64,000 bases of DNA from Corynebacterium aurimucosum (GTDB lineage Bacteria; Actinomycetota; Actinomycetes; Mycobacteriales; Mycobacteriaceae): NCBI RefSeq assembly GCF_030408555.1, contig NZ_CP047048.1, positions 1,922,001-1,986,000 on the forward strand. The letters are read 5' to 3'. The notes beneath the pieces were generated by a model that made no database searches, was not told the DNA's origin, and was given only the letters and a program-made list of their open reading frames with translations. Each line of letters begins with the position of its first letter. The first letter of the stretch is position 1. Positions 43,550-53,496 of this stretch are shown in pieces. A program made the position numbers and the translations under genes.

Positions 43550-44827
43550 TTGAGTGATACCGCTACCGCTATGTTCGACGATCATCCCTTGTGGGCGGAG
43601 CTGGGGGACATCGATGAGTGGTTGTCAGAGCTAAGCAAGACCTTCGATCCCTCATACGCAGGGTTGCCCGGTCTGGCTAGCGGCATTATCAGGAGGATTG
43701 AGCTGGTCGTCAATGTTACGAGGCTCTATCTGGGCATGGTGACCAAGGAACTGGCCAGTCGCCCTCTCCTTGATGAGCTGAAGACGGCCTTAAACTCCAT
43801 CTTGGTCCAGCTGCAGTCGATCAAGTGGGACGACGAAGCTGATTATGACGAAGAACTCGCTAAGGCGAACACGGCCGCAGACGATCTGCTCTCCACCCTT
43901 CACAGATTGGGATTTCGGCCGGTTCAATTTCTGGAACAGCAGCAGGAGGCTGACGCGAATGAGCGTGAGCGGGTCGTTGGATTTCTCGACAGGAGTCAGG
44001 CAGCTGTCGAGCGGCTGGAGAGTGAAGGGGAGCGCCTCGCCGCTGCGATTGCGGAGAACAAGCAGACCGCAGAGAAAGATCTCAACGAACTGCGTCAGCA
44101 AATCAACGAGGTGGCTGACAGGTTCGAGAAGGAAATCAACGACGGCGTTGAGGCCGGGAAGAAGCGTATCGACGATCAGATCACGACACTTCAGAGCCAG
44201 TACAATTCTGAGATTGACAGGCAGAAGACGAGGGCGAACGACGAGCTCGACACGATGCTGGGTCACATTCGAACGCGAAAAGCAGAGCTCGATGATTTGA
44301 TCGAGGACACACAGGCTGTCTCGGGATACGTGGCTGAAGATGCCATGGCACGGATGTTCAGGGAGCGGGCTGAAGAAGCTAAGCAACTGTGGCTTGGATT
44401 TACGATAGCAGCAGGAGTTGTCACGATCATCAGCGCGGTTTTGCTTTATTTTGCAGGCCGGACGGCCTTGGAAGACGTGGTTTCTAGCGCAGATGTTGTT
44501 CGTGGCATTCTGCGGGCGATCATTGGTGTGGGAGCAGGAGTTCTAGCCACATACCTCTTCCGACAGGCTTCGATTCAACAACGGAGTTTCCAAGACAGCC
44601 GTAGCGCGGAGGCTCGCATCGGCTCGCTGGATGCGTTTCTCGCTCGCTTCGAAGATGATGATGCGATGGAGATACGTCGCGGCGTTGGTCAGCGTGTGTA
44701 CATTGACGGCCAGCTGGGGGAGGTCGCACGGGCCTGGCAGGCTTCCGTAACCACGAAGGAATCCACGGGAACCAAGAAAGATATTACCGACGGTGAAGAG
44801 AAGCCAGATGAAAACCTTGGAAGCTAG
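43550..44827 (+). CDS. Coiled-coil membrane protein, partner of an Mrr-like nuclease
   Basis: A 425-residue protein. Residues about 1-115 are helical and soluble. Residues about 125-275 are a long coiled coil with heptads (LDRSQAAVERLESEGERLAA, then DLNELRQQINEVADRFEKEI). Two membrane helices follow (LWLGFTIAAGVVTIISAVLLYFAG and ILRAIIGVGAGVLATYLF), then a cytoplasmic tail of about 90 residues. It starts with TTG after GAGGGG. The layout suggests a membrane-tethered sensor or anchor. The next gene, 41 bases on, encodes a restriction-endonuclease-like protein, so the pair may be a defence unit. I recognise no family. Confidence 0.72.
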   Translation: MSDTATAMFDDHPLWAELGDIDEWLSELSKTFDPSYAGLPGLASGIIRRIELVVNVTRLYLGMVTKELASRPLLDELKTALNSILVQLQSIKWDDEADYDEELAKANTAADDLLSTLHRLGFRPVQFLEQQQEADANERERVVGFLDRSQAAVERLESEGERLAAAIAENKQTAEKDLNELRQQINEVADRFEKEINDGVEAGKKRIDDQITTLQSQYNSEIDRQKTRANDELDTMLGHIRTRKAELDDLIEDTQAVSGYVAEDAMARMFRERAEEAKQLWLGFTIAAGVVTIISAVLLYFAGRTALEDVVSSADVVRGILRAIIGVGAGVLATYLFRQASIQQRSFQDSRSAEARIGSLDAFLARFEDDDAMEIRRGVGQRVYIDGQLGEVARAWQASVTTKESTGTKKDITDGEEKPDENLGS

Positions 44828-44868
44828 CTATCTGATGGCCGTGTGTGGATGTCATCTATCCTGTTCAT

Positions 44869-45825
44869 ATGACGACTTCTGGAAACCCTCGGGCAAGTCA
44901 GCGGATTGATCCGCATGCTTATGAAGCGCTCAAGCAAGCTATAGCGTATACGACGTATTACAAGAATGCGCAGCGTTCGCTGTTGCTTCGCCACCTCGGG
45001 GGCGAAGCTTTCGAAACTGCCGGTCTCCACTTGATCGATTTTAGCAGCGGATTCAAGATACAGAATGCCGACAAGGTCGTCGAGGCTCTGCAAGCGAAAG
45101 AAGATCGTCTGCGAGATACCATCATCGATCTGTTCTTATCTTTGTCGGAAATGGTTGAGTTTCCAGATATCGAAGGGTTAGAGGAGCCAAAAAGATCTGA
45201 GAATCTTAGAAGAGCGCAGCTGTCAGTCGAAGGCTTGACGAAGTTTACGCAACCATTTCAGCAAATGATGGAGAAAAGGGCCCGTATAGAAAAAGAACGG
45301 AGGCAGGAAGAGTCCCAGCGAGAAAGAAACCGCCTGTTCATGCTGCGGTTAGAGGATATGAAACAGCGTCTGCTAGATATGCATCAGACGGATAATCCGC
45401 AGCAACGGGGGAGAGATTTTGAAGACCTCATATATGACCTTTTCGATCTGCATGATCTTAATCCCGAGCGACCCTACAATCTTCCGGGTGAGCAAATAGA
45501 TGGCTTTGTTCAAATAGATCGATTTGGATTTATTGTTGAAGTGAAATGGGAGCAAGAGAGAAGCGGCCGAGATATTGCAGATATTTTTCGGGCCAAGATA
45601 GAGCGCAGGAGCCGCGTCACGCAGGGACTTCTGATCACGCAGACCGGAATCGCCTCGACAACGTTGGACACCTACTCTGTGCAGAGTCCGTTTATGGTTG
45701 TTACGGGTATGGAAATATACAGTGTCCTCGACGGCCGAACTGATTTGAGAAGAATGCTAGAAACGAAGAAGGATCATCTGTCGCAAACCGGTTCCTGCTT
45801 TTACGACTACTTGAAGCAACACTAA
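44869..45825 (+). CDS. Mrr-like restriction endonuclease
   Basis: A 318-residue protein. The N-terminal half is helical with a charged segment (MMEKRARIEKERRQEESQRE). The C-terminal part from about residue 185 is an Mrr_cat-like PD-(D/E)xK nuclease: GRDFEDLIYDLFDLHDL, then D211 in EQIDGFV and E224-V-K226 in FIVEVKWEQ, followed by GLLITQTGIAS. All three catalytic positions are present. The ATG at 44869 lies 41 bases after the coiled-coil gene. Such nucleases cleave modified or foreign DNA; the target here is unknown. Lower GC than the backbone hints at transfer. Confidence 0.8.
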   Translation: MTTSGNPRASQRIDPHAYEALKQAIAYTTYYKNAQRSLLLRHLGGEAFETAGLHLIDFSSGFKIQNADKVVEALQAKEDRLRDTIIDLFLSLSEMVEFPDIEGLEEPKRSENLRRAQLSVEGLTKFTQPFQQMMEKRARIEKERRQEESQRERNRLFMLRLEDMKQRLLDMHQTDNPQQRGRDFEDLIYDLFDLHDLNPERPYNLPGEQIDGFVQIDRFGFIVEVKWEQERSGRDIADIFRAKIERRSRVTQGLLITQTGIASTTLDTYSVQSPFMVVTGMEIYSVLDGRTDLRRMLETKKDHLSQTGSCFYDYLKQH

Positions 45826-46019
45826 CTCCAGCAAAAATCTCACGTCACAAGTAGCTGTTCCTCAAATGTTGGCCGATAACAGATAGTATGTATAGCTAGT
45901 CTCACTAGCCCCATGGTTCCCACGTGGCGGGCATTCACAGCTTCGATTCGAGTTCCCAAGTGCGTCGATAGATTGGTCCGCCACCGGACCGACTAGCTAC
46001 GTCGCGTGCGTCTTCTAGA
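45826..46019. other. Intergenic region without a gene
   Basis: I see no gene here. The right part blends into an IS3 orfA remnant. Confidence 0.4.
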
Positions 46020-46182
46020 GACGAGCAGGGTTCCGACCAGGTAGGGACCGGCAAACGTGCTCGCACGAAGACCCTGCGCGACAAGGCCCAGGCGACAACT
46101 GATTCCGAACGAATCCGCCAGCTAGAAAAAGAAAACGCGAAGCTGTGCGAAGACCGCGATATCCTGCGCAAGGCCGCGTGGG
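46020..46182 (+). pseudogene. IS3-family orfA remnant
   Basis: The frame DKAQATTDSERIRQLEKENA, continuing KLCEDRDILRKAA, is the C-terminal end of an IS3 OrfA (the leucine-zipper segment ending in D-I-L-R-K-A-A). Upstream the frame is degenerate, with a stop near 45960, and no OrfB or inverted repeat follows. It is a truncated insertion-sequence fossil. Confidence 0.65.
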
Positions 46183-46402
46183 GTATCTATTCTTCCCACG
46201 GTGTGCGTTTCATCTTGCTTTACATTCCTCATTGAAGCATCATCGTGAATGGAGACCGGTCGCTAAACGGCGCAGCAGGTGACTTCATCCCTCTTTGCCG
46301 TTCGGGCTTCTTAAGCCTGACGATAGCCAGGACATCGCTGTCTTCGCCTCGGTTGCCTGCAACAGGCCACAGGTCCTGAACACTACCGGCTGACACACCC
46401 CT

Positions 46403-47648
46403 CTACCCCAAAACCAACGCCGTCTTCTCCGGCGGCACATCCTTCAGCTGCCGACTCTTGACGGCCCACGACGCCAGCCCCAGCACAACCCATACCACCA
46501 ACGCGATGAGCGGAGCCGTTCCCAGCATGCCAGGCGAGCCCGGAACAAAGAGCAACGCCAAGAACCCAACGGAGAGGATGCACCCAGCCAGCGCGAAGTA
46601 CTCATAAAACTTGTTCGGCGCAATCGCCTTGGACATCCCAGGAATCTGCCCGGTACGCGCAATCTTCCAAGCACAGAAGCAGGTATAGAAATACGCCACC
46701 GTGATGCCAGCACTGGACATATCGACGACCCACGTCAAAGCCGCGCGCCCAAACCACGGGGTAACCGGGCACACCGCGCACACCAAGAGAATCGCATTGC
46801 GTGGGGTGCGCTGCTTACCATTTAGCTCACCCAGCCGACTCGAGACTAGGTTGGCGCGGCCAAGAGTAAACAACACTCGGCTTGCCGCAGTGAAGAATCC
46901 GTTCAGCCCAGTAAGGACTCCGGCACTAACGGCAACAACCATAAGCACCAAACCGGCAGGCCCCATCACCTCGCTAATCGCTGCCGCGGGCGGCCATGCC
47001 TCCCCTTCATAAGCATCGTGATACGTTCCCACAGCGATAGAGGTTGCGAGCATCATCGCCAAGTAGATCAAGGTCGCCGCAATGACTCCCCACATTAAAA
47101 GGCCTAGCGCCTTCTTCGGCGAGAAATTGAACTCGCCCGCCAACTGCGGAATGGAATCAAAGCCCACGTAGGCCCACGGGGCAAAAGCGATGATGGTCGC
47201 AACCGCTGCCGCCGGCGGAACGTCGACAGAGAAAGCGGGTGCAAGCTCCGGGCGCTTGGCGACGTAATAAATCACCATCGACGCCACTATGACCACCACC
47301 GCCACAATCATGATCACAACGGCAAAGAACTGGAACTGGCCAGAAAGCGCGCCCCTCATAACCAATTCAGGGAACGTGACTCGGAAGACGAGCGTGACCG
47401 CCGACGCATTCAACGCGACGACGCACGAGTACCCGAGCGTCAGCGCCCACCCCACCACCGGTCAGCGGCAGCGCACGAATAGTGAAGCCGTAACTCAAAC
47501 CAATAACGGCAATCATCAGGCCACCAACGACAAAGCCGATGACCGTGCCGGCCAGCCCCGCCTTCTACATCCAATCGAAGGGCAAGATATAGGCGCCCCA
47601 ACCAATTGCCGCACCCATCGCCATCGCAAAGACCCATGAGGGCTTCAT
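46403..47648 (-). pseudogene. APC-family amino-acid permease, decayed
   Basis: The start MKPSWVFAMAMGAAIGWGAY (ATG at 47648) belongs to an APC permease and continues to ALPLTGGG, but a TAG interrupts it after ILPFDWM. A frameshift and loss of about 20 residues then separate it from VGWALTLGYSCVVALNASAV onward. The following 350 residues stay open and contain the remaining membrane helices (EVMGPAGLVLMVVAVSAGVLTGLNGF and others). The complete protein would import amino acids or polyamines. With a nonsense codon, a frameshift and a deletion it should be inactive. Confidence 0.8.
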
Positions 47649-48551
47649 AGTTTTCCGCCTGGTCATTTTCGACGACGGCTTGCTTCATCACAGACGATTC
47701 ACTGCTTGTGCAGGAGCTTGCCGACGCCAACGTCCCTAGCGAGATTCGGGCAAGACTGGGGATCACTAATTAGGCGTGCTCGTGAGATGGTCGGTGCTAA
47801 AAATTGCCGGACCTCCATTGCCCCATCCACAGATCGACACTGTTTGTTGCCGAAATCTCCTCGGCCACGCCGCTAACTCCAGATCTGACCCACTCTGGGG
47901 ACTAATCGTGGTAAACAGAGCGCTCTGCCCTGACACGCTTGACAACGCCTCTCCAAGAAAGCCAACCTCGAATCCGGCACCGTAACGATCCCAAGTCGCC
48001 AATGCCTCGCATCTCAACGCTGGTGAGGACACTTCAGTCCGGTGAGCTGGGCTTAGAACATTGACCAAATGGGGGCGTCCATCACATCGTCAAGGCCTTC
48101 AAAGAACACGGTCGCTTTTGAAGAGGCTCGTTCCTTTGAAGAGGCTCGTTTTAGCCTTGAGCTTCAGCTAACTCACGGTCAAGACAAAACTCTCGAGGCT
48201 AAAATCGGGTTTAACTAAACTCTTTAAAATCCTTTCAGCGACAGCAAGTTTCGTGGCCCCAAGAACGATAGGGCGCAAAAGCTCAACCATTAAAGCAAGC
48301 TACCAAGCGGGTACCCATCGGGCATTTCTGCATTGCCGTCTCTGGAAAACATCCTTAGCTACGGGCACAGGTCCCGTACAAGTTGGACGCCCTTTAATCC
48401 AAGTTAATCTCGACACTAAGCTCTTCATAAAAGTGGTAGTTTAGATCAATATTCGGGTTTGCGGACTCATCCCGCAAACCCGCCTACGCCCACGTCGCCA
48501 AACGAATTTAGCAAGGCGCCGTCCTCAGTTCCAAATAACCCACAAAGAGCG
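47649..48551. other. Intergenic region with gene scraps
   Basis: About 900 bases. A short plus-strand tail (DDSLLVQELADANVPSEIRA, then RLGITN, stop near 47770) looks like the end of a lost gene. A minus-strand frame at 47766-48068 has no ribosome site or family. Two copies of TTTGAAGAGGCTCGTT lie near 48115-48150. An 11-bp hairpin precedes the SGNH gene. The region marks the junction to the AT-richer polysaccharide locus. Confidence 0.4.
48454..48482 (+). repeat. Perfect hairpin in the SGNH gene leader
   Basis: CGGGTTTGCGG pairs with CCGCAAACCCG around a 7-base loop, about 70 bases before the ATG at 48552. It could be a terminator of an earlier unit or a leader structure. Confidence 0.55.
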
Positions 48552-49394
48552 ATGAACAAGAGAAGTATTCGATTAAAAGAAGGCCGCCCCAATCTTGAAG
48601 ATCACGTAAGCCCTTCGGATGTTTATTTACAAAAGACTGATGGAACTTTACAACAGCGAGAGTTCCTGCGCAGGATCACAGCAGACGGATTTTTGCATAC
48701 CGGTGTCAAATCAAACCCTGCGCAAAAGAATGTTTTTTTCTTAGGAGGATCTTTTGTTGAAAGCATGTTCCATGATGAAGAGCGAAGGTTCGTTGCCCAA
48801 CTAGCTAGAAAACTTCCCCTGAATGTATTAAATGGCGGCTATTCGGGCATGACATCTATGCAGATGGCCACACTGCTAATAGCCAAGATTGGGGGCCTTT
48901 CTTCCCCAGGAGACTTCGTGATTGCCGCCGTTCCGATGTCGGATCTACCCCAATTAAGGACTGTTGGAAGTTATTGGACAAAAGTTAAGTCCCACGCTCT
49001 AATTGACCCACCGAACGGTTCCACAATAAGCCCCAGTTTAAATCACACACGTGCCGCTTGGGCTGCCATGAACAGTTTCTGCTCGCACTTCGGAGTTAAT
49101 TTTGTTTTGATGACAGGGCCAAGGAGAATGTCCGATTTCAACAGAGAGCAGTGGGCTAGAAATGCATATCGACGTCGCCGAGCCTCTTGGGAGGAAGACG
49201 CAAAAATCGCCCATGCGCTGAACCAGAGCGCGCGCGAATTTGCTTCCCAAGAAGAAATCCAACTCATTGATTTAGATAAGCAATTTTCACAGCAACCTGA
49301 CAATTTCTACGACCACGTACACCTCAATGACGATGGTCAAGATGCTGTAGCCCAATTCCTTGCGGAAGAATTGTCAAGGATTATCCCACTGTAG
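48552..49394 (+). CDS. SGNH/GDSL hydrolase-like protein
   Basis: A 280-residue protein. Block I is VFFLGGSFVESMF with the nucleophile Ser in G-G-S; the C-terminal block is DNFYDHVHLNDDGQDAVAQ with the D-x-x-H pair. NVLNGGYSGMTSMQM stands where block II (Gly) is expected. No signal peptide or membrane helix is visible in this version. SGNH proteins in polysaccharide loci usually add or remove acetyl groups, and this one probably acts on glycan made by the neighbouring genes. The frame extends upstream to 48459, but MNKRSIRL is the first plausible start, with weak AAAGAG. Confidence 0.72.
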   Translation: MNKRSIRLKEGRPNLEDHVSPSDVYLQKTDGTLQQREFLRRITADGFLHTGVKSNPAQKNVFFLGGSFVESMFHDEERRFVAQLARKLPLNVLNGGYSGMTSMQMATLLIAKIGGLSSPGDFVIAAVPMSDLPQLRTVGSYWTKVKSHALIDPPNGSTISPSLNHTRAAWAAMNSFCSHFGVNFVLMTGPRRMSDFNREQWARNAYRRRRASWEEDAKIAHALNQSAREFASQEEIQLIDLDKQFSQQPDNFYDHVHLNDDGQDAVAQFLAEELSRIIPL

Positions 49395-50058
49395 GCCGAC
49401 CTATTCTGGGAAAGTAAACAAATCGGTGGCAGCTGTTCGTTTAGACTACTGAAAGTGAAGTTGTTGGCCGAAGGAAACGCGGGGCTATAGTCGCTGTGCT
49501 AAGCGCGCCGTCTGTTTGAGCTGTGGCGGGTACATTATTGGAAGAGCCACTGTGGATGATTGGATATCCATCCATTCTCTATTGACAACGCGCCTCATGC
49601 TTCATATATCTGTTAGATTCTTCTACGGACCCGCGCTTAGCACCTTCTTCTACAACGCTTTCTACATTGGCGCAAGCCGAATGCGACTCAGTAGCCTCTG
49701 GTCGCTGGTAAGCAGTACAGACTCCCGCGATTGAAGGGAAAGGCCTACATCGCTTCTCCGTGCATGAGCCAGAGCTCTAGGAGTGAGCAAAATACACACA
49801 TTATTCGCTAATAGTGTTCTGGAGTCAGCCCTGCACTATTGCAGAGCTGACGAGAACGCTTGTACCAACAATTGATCTTCCTATTAAGGCTATCCAAAAA
49901 GGAATCCAATATTTTAACGACTAAAAGCCATAGCGAGCCCAAGGCTTTCAGGAAAAGGAATCAATAATACTTCCGAATGCGGCCTTAGCCTTGTAGCCGA
50001 ATTCCTCGCGAAGTGGTTGCGTCCTAAAGGAGAACAAACCACTTCCTTACCGCAAGCT
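49395..50058. other. Intergenic region without a supported gene
   Basis: About 660 bases, rich in stop codons in all frames. A plus-strand frame at 49516-49734 has no ribosome site and no match I know. I see no terminator hairpin for the dehydrogenase. Confidence 0.4.
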
Positions 50059-51318
50059 TTAGAGGCGATTGGCTGGGTTCGAGGACATCCCCCTTGTATC
50101 GAAATACGCAGGCGCCACTTCCTCTAGCCGACCGTAGTCTATACTCGAATGGTTCTGTAAAACCACAACTATGTCCGAATTTTCTGCAGCGGAAAGGGGC
50201 TCGCTAACAGAGTTTAAGGTACCACTTTCGAGATACCATTCCGGCACAAATGGGTCGTAGTAGTTAACGTTTGCACCTCGCCTAATCAGCTCATCGGCGA
50301 CAGGAACCGCTGGGCTTTCCCTCTGATCTGAGATGTCTGGCTTATACGTTACGCCGACCAAAAGAATATCTGCTCCCCTTACAGATCTCGACTGATCATT
50401 CAAGAGCTCGGTAATTCGGGTAACGACGTAATGCGGCATGGAGTTGTTAATTTCTTGAGCCAGTTCAACAAACCTCAACGGATAGCCAAGTTGGCGTCTG
50501 ACTTCATAAGACAGATAGTTGGGATCAATCGGAATGCAATGCCCTCCCACTCCAGCGCTTGGAGTAAACTTCATAAAGCCGAAGGGCTTGGTGCTTGCCC
50601 CACGAATAACTTCCCAGATATCGATGTCCAACTCGTGGCAAACTTTCGCCATCTCATTAACCAAGGCAATATTGACGTGCCGAAACGTATTCTCCAAAAG
50701 CTTGGAAGTTTCCGCCTCGCGTGCCCCACTCATAGGAACAACCGTTTCTATAAATGAGCCGTAAAACGCGACTGCCTTTTCCGTAGCCACGTCGGTACAA
50801 CCACCGACCAATTTCGGGGTATTTCGAATACCAAATTCCTTCATTCCTGGATTAACCCGCTCAGGGCTGAATGCTACGTAGAAATCCGTGCCTTCCCGTA
50901 GACCTGACTCTTTCTCCAAAATAGGAACACAAACATCTTCAGTTGTTCCTGGATAAGTCGTCGATTCGAGAACAATAACAGCACCTCGCTTGAGGTACTT
51001 TCCCACCGTGGTGGTTGCAGACTTCACCGCTGCAAGATCCGGCGCGCCTGCGTCCCCAAGCGGAGTCGGGACACAAACTACGACTACATCACTCTCGGCG
51101 ATAACGTTCGGAGAGTTCGATGCTGTGTAACCTGCCTCGATCATTTTTGCCAACGACTCTTCCGTAATGTCATCAATGTGCGAAATACCACTGTTCAAGG
51201 CATTGACAACAGATTCTGAGACATCGAACCCAAACGTTCTCCATCCGCTACGAGCAGCAGCTTCAGCGAGCGGAAGCCCCACATATCCTTGCCCAACGAC
51301 AGTGACTGTACGAGTCAT
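50059..51318 (-). CDS. Nucleotide-sugar dehydrogenase (UDP-GlcNAc/GlcA type)
   Basis: A 419-residue NAD-dependent enzyme that oxidises C6 of a UDP-sugar to a uronate. The NAD motif is VVGQGYVGLPLAEAAAR, the substrate loop has LESTTYPGTTEDVC, and the catalytic cysteine is in GVGGHCIPIDPNYLSYE. The IPIDPxYL form is typical of UDP-HexNAc dehydrogenases such as WbpA and Vi-antigen TviB. GGAGG precedes the ATG at 51318. It is one of two such enzymes in the locus and shows that the polysaccharide contains at least one uronic acid. Confidence 0.9.
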   Translation of the reverse strand: MTRTVTVVGQGYVGLPLAEAAARSGWRTFGFDVSESVVNALNSGISHIDDITEESLAKMIEAGYTASNSPNVIAESDVVVVCVPTPLGDAGAPDLAAVKSATTTVGKYLKRGAVIVLESTTYPGTTEDVCVPILEKESGLREGTDFYVAFSPERVNPGMKEFGIRNTPKLVGGCTDVATEKAVAFYGSFIETVVPMSGAREAETSKLLENTFRHVNIALVNEMAKVCHELDIDIWEVIRGASTKPFGFMKFTPSAGVGGHCIPIDPNYLSYEVRRQLGYPLRFVELAQEINNSMPHYVVTRITELLNDQSRSVRGADILLVGVTYKPDISDQRESPAVPVADELIRRGANVNYYDPFVPEWYLESGTLNSVSEPLSAAENSDIVVVLQNHSSIDYGRLEEVAPAYFDTRGMSSNPANRL

Positions 51319-51369
51319 AGTCCCTCCAAATTATTCATACATCTCTTTGAATTCTAACAATTGAAATAC

Positions 51370-53496
51370 TCAGGCTATCTCTCTGACTTTTCGTCGTGCG
51401 ATGTCGCGGACTTGATTCCAACGTTCTTGCCACGACTCTCGACTCCACAGAGACTCAAATTCCATTATTGAGCAGTCAACATCTAGGGATTCTAGCAGCG
51501 CATCTACAATACCGTCAGTTTCAAGCACTGGTATCGTCACTCCGTCTTCCGCGAAGTACCTGTGATTAGGCGAATCCATGTAAACAACGTATGGCAGAGC
51601 ACGCTCAAGATAACTTACAGCTTTAAATGCAAAGGCTTTTCTGCCATACGCGGATTCAAGCAACAGGATTCCTATATTAGCCTTAGTCCTAGATACATAA
51701 TTCGAGAAATCGCCATTGAGTACTCGCACCCGCGGGTCCGAAGACAATCCAACCTTTGCTAGCCAGCTCTCTAGAAGGTCTTGTTCTGCGGGTCTAACTA
51801 TGAAATCAGCGAAAACCTCCTCGGGCCTGAGTCGAAAAACCTCAGCTAACGCATCCAGGTAAGCTTCCATGCTATACAACGCACTGACCCCACCCGTGTA
51901 TACAAAGGTGGTTCTTTCAACGTCAACAGCCCCCTGCCCAGCGGGGAATGCATTTATCGGATTGATTGCCGGAGGTAGCTCTGCATCAGAAAATCTCAAG
52001 TCAAAATAGTCCTTTGCAAGCGCTGCATAGTGCTGGGCCGACTCATAAGATGGCGCGACCATTGCCCCAAAGGATTTCTGCAAAGTCTCGAGTTCGAACT
52101 TTCCAGCTGCACGAATCTCTTGTACGTTTTTTGCTTCAGACACCTCCAATTGCTCATCGAGCCAATGAACATCACGAACAAAGTATGCACTTTGAGTGCC
52201 ACAATTGATTGACAAGTAGTCCAAAAGTCGACTTATCTGCAGCACCGCGTCTCGGCTCCGAACCGGGGTCGTGCTGTTCTCTCCGTAGAAAACGGGGAAG
52301 GAAATATCCTCACCGACGAGATACTTGATCAATTTGACTCGCCTGCGAACCAAGTTGTGATTGAAGCTAAGGTGTATAGTCGGTTTCTCCCGACTAGCGG
52401 CTAAATACATGTTTCGAATACGCTGGGGCCTAGCTCCAGAGGAAATATTTTCTATCGCGGCTACGCTCAAGAATATGTTCATTTCTCCTGAGTCGCCAAA
52501 GTCTTCAAAGTACCATGGCCAGTCCGATAATCCTACAAGCGACAGTATCTCGTTGAAGCTTCGACCAGTCCAGACTTCACTGTCTACTGCTGGATTTTGA
52601 AAGCCGTTCGAGTTCTCTACTAGTCGATCCTTTACACGACTCTGTCCGACGACTTCTACAAGCGAGCATCGACGGCTTAACAGCACGGTCGCGATAGACT
52701 CGACCGCATATACCTTGGTACCCATTTCGCTCGCAACTTGCGCCAAAGCGATGGTATCGGGGCCACAATTAGGGAAAACCAATTCGGTATATTTTCCGAA
52801 TCTTAATGCATAAGTAGAGCGGAATTTGCGGTCAATATCAGCATCAGCGTACCAATAGGCGCTGTTACTTGAGACGATATCTAATTCGACCCCGGTAAGG
52901 GAATGATCTAGGTCCTCCAAACCTAGTTCAGTTAATGACGGAGCTTCCGCGTATAGCGAATGCTCATAAACTACTGCAACACGCCTCTTATCGATTGGCG
53001 ACCCCTCGTCTGGCCTGTTGCTCACGGACGTGTTTATGGCCCATAAGAAGTGCGGTGCTTCAGATCCCAACGAAGCCGCTTTGGACATTTCCCACTCGTC
53101 GAATAAAACGAGCGCTGAAGTCTGTCGCGTAGACTCGACGAAACGCCTGATAAGTGCCGGCCGCCGAGAGCTGATGTCTAGATCTCCAGGAACCAAGACA
53201 CTAACCAAATTCAAACCGCTATTAATTTTCGCAGCAAATAGCAGTGCATCCATTCCGACCGAGACTGTTTCTGCTATGCCTAGACGCCGGACTAAATTGG
53301 AGAACCAACGCTGAGAAGCGTAAGTTCCGGCATCTCGACCCCATACAGGAATAGTAAGGTCGCTATCCCCCATGAAGCGATGTTCCTTCACGTTATAAAC
53401 AAAACAGGGATCCCCAGACTTTTCCAGCTCAGATCGGACAAGCCCTACAGCTGGGGTGATGCTGCCAACAAAAAGTAAGCTACTCATCCATTCCAC
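51370..53496 (-). CDS. Large two-part glycosyltransferase-like protein
   Basis: A 708-residue protein. The C-terminal half (from about 440) is GT-B like: VYTGGVSALYSMEAYLDALAEVFRL, then RVLNGDFSNYVSRTKANIGILLLES and KAVSYLERALPYVVYMDSPNHRYF, i.e. a donor-binding Rossmann domain. The N-terminal half contains a second alpha/beta region with no clear motif. It may be a dual-domain transferase for capsule or teichoic-like polymers. The family is not certain. The GTG start at 53496 overlaps the preceding glycosyltransferase by 17 bases, so translation is coupled. Confidence 0.7.
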   Translation of the reverse strand: MEWMSSLLFVGSITPAVGLVRSELEKSGDPCFVYNVKEHRFMGDSDLTIPVWGRDAGTYASQRWFSNLVRRLGIAETVSVGMDALLFAAKINSGLNLVSVLVPGDLDISSRRPALIRRFVESTRQTSALVLFDEWEMSKAASLGSEAPHFLWAINTSVSNRPDEGSPIDKRRVAVVYEHSLYAEAPSLTELGLEDLDHSLTGVELDIVSSNSAYWYADADIDRKFRSTYALRFGKYTELVFPNCGPDTIALAQVASEMGTKVYAVESIATVLLSRRCSLVEVVGQSRVKDRLVENSNGFQNPAVDSEVWTGRSFNEILSLVGLSDWPWYFEDFGDSGEMNIFLSVAAIENISSGARPQRIRNMYLAASREKPTIHLSFNHNLVRRRVKLIKYLVGEDISFPVFYGENSTTPVRSRDAVLQISRLLDYLSINCGTQSAYFVRDVHWLDEQLEVSEAKNVQEIRAAGKFELETLQKSFGAMVAPSYESAQHYAALAKDYFDLRFSDAELPPAINPINAFPAGQGAVDVERTTFVYTGGVSALYSMEAYLDALAEVFRLRPEEVFADFIVRPAEQDLLESWLAKVGLSSDPRVRVLNGDFSNYVSRTKANIGILLLESAYGRKAFAFKAVSYLERALPYVVYMDSPNHRYFAEDGVTIPVLETDGIVDALLESLDVDCSIMEFESLWSRESWQERWNQVRDIARRKVREIA

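Noticed and set aside
47766..48068. 100-codon minus-strand frame after the decayed permease
   Set aside because: No start signal and no recognisable family; possibly a scrap of a lost gene.
49516..49734. 72-codon frame faintly like a hexapeptide acyltransferase
   Set aside because: The glycine/isoleucine spacing does not repeat, and stops occur on both sides.
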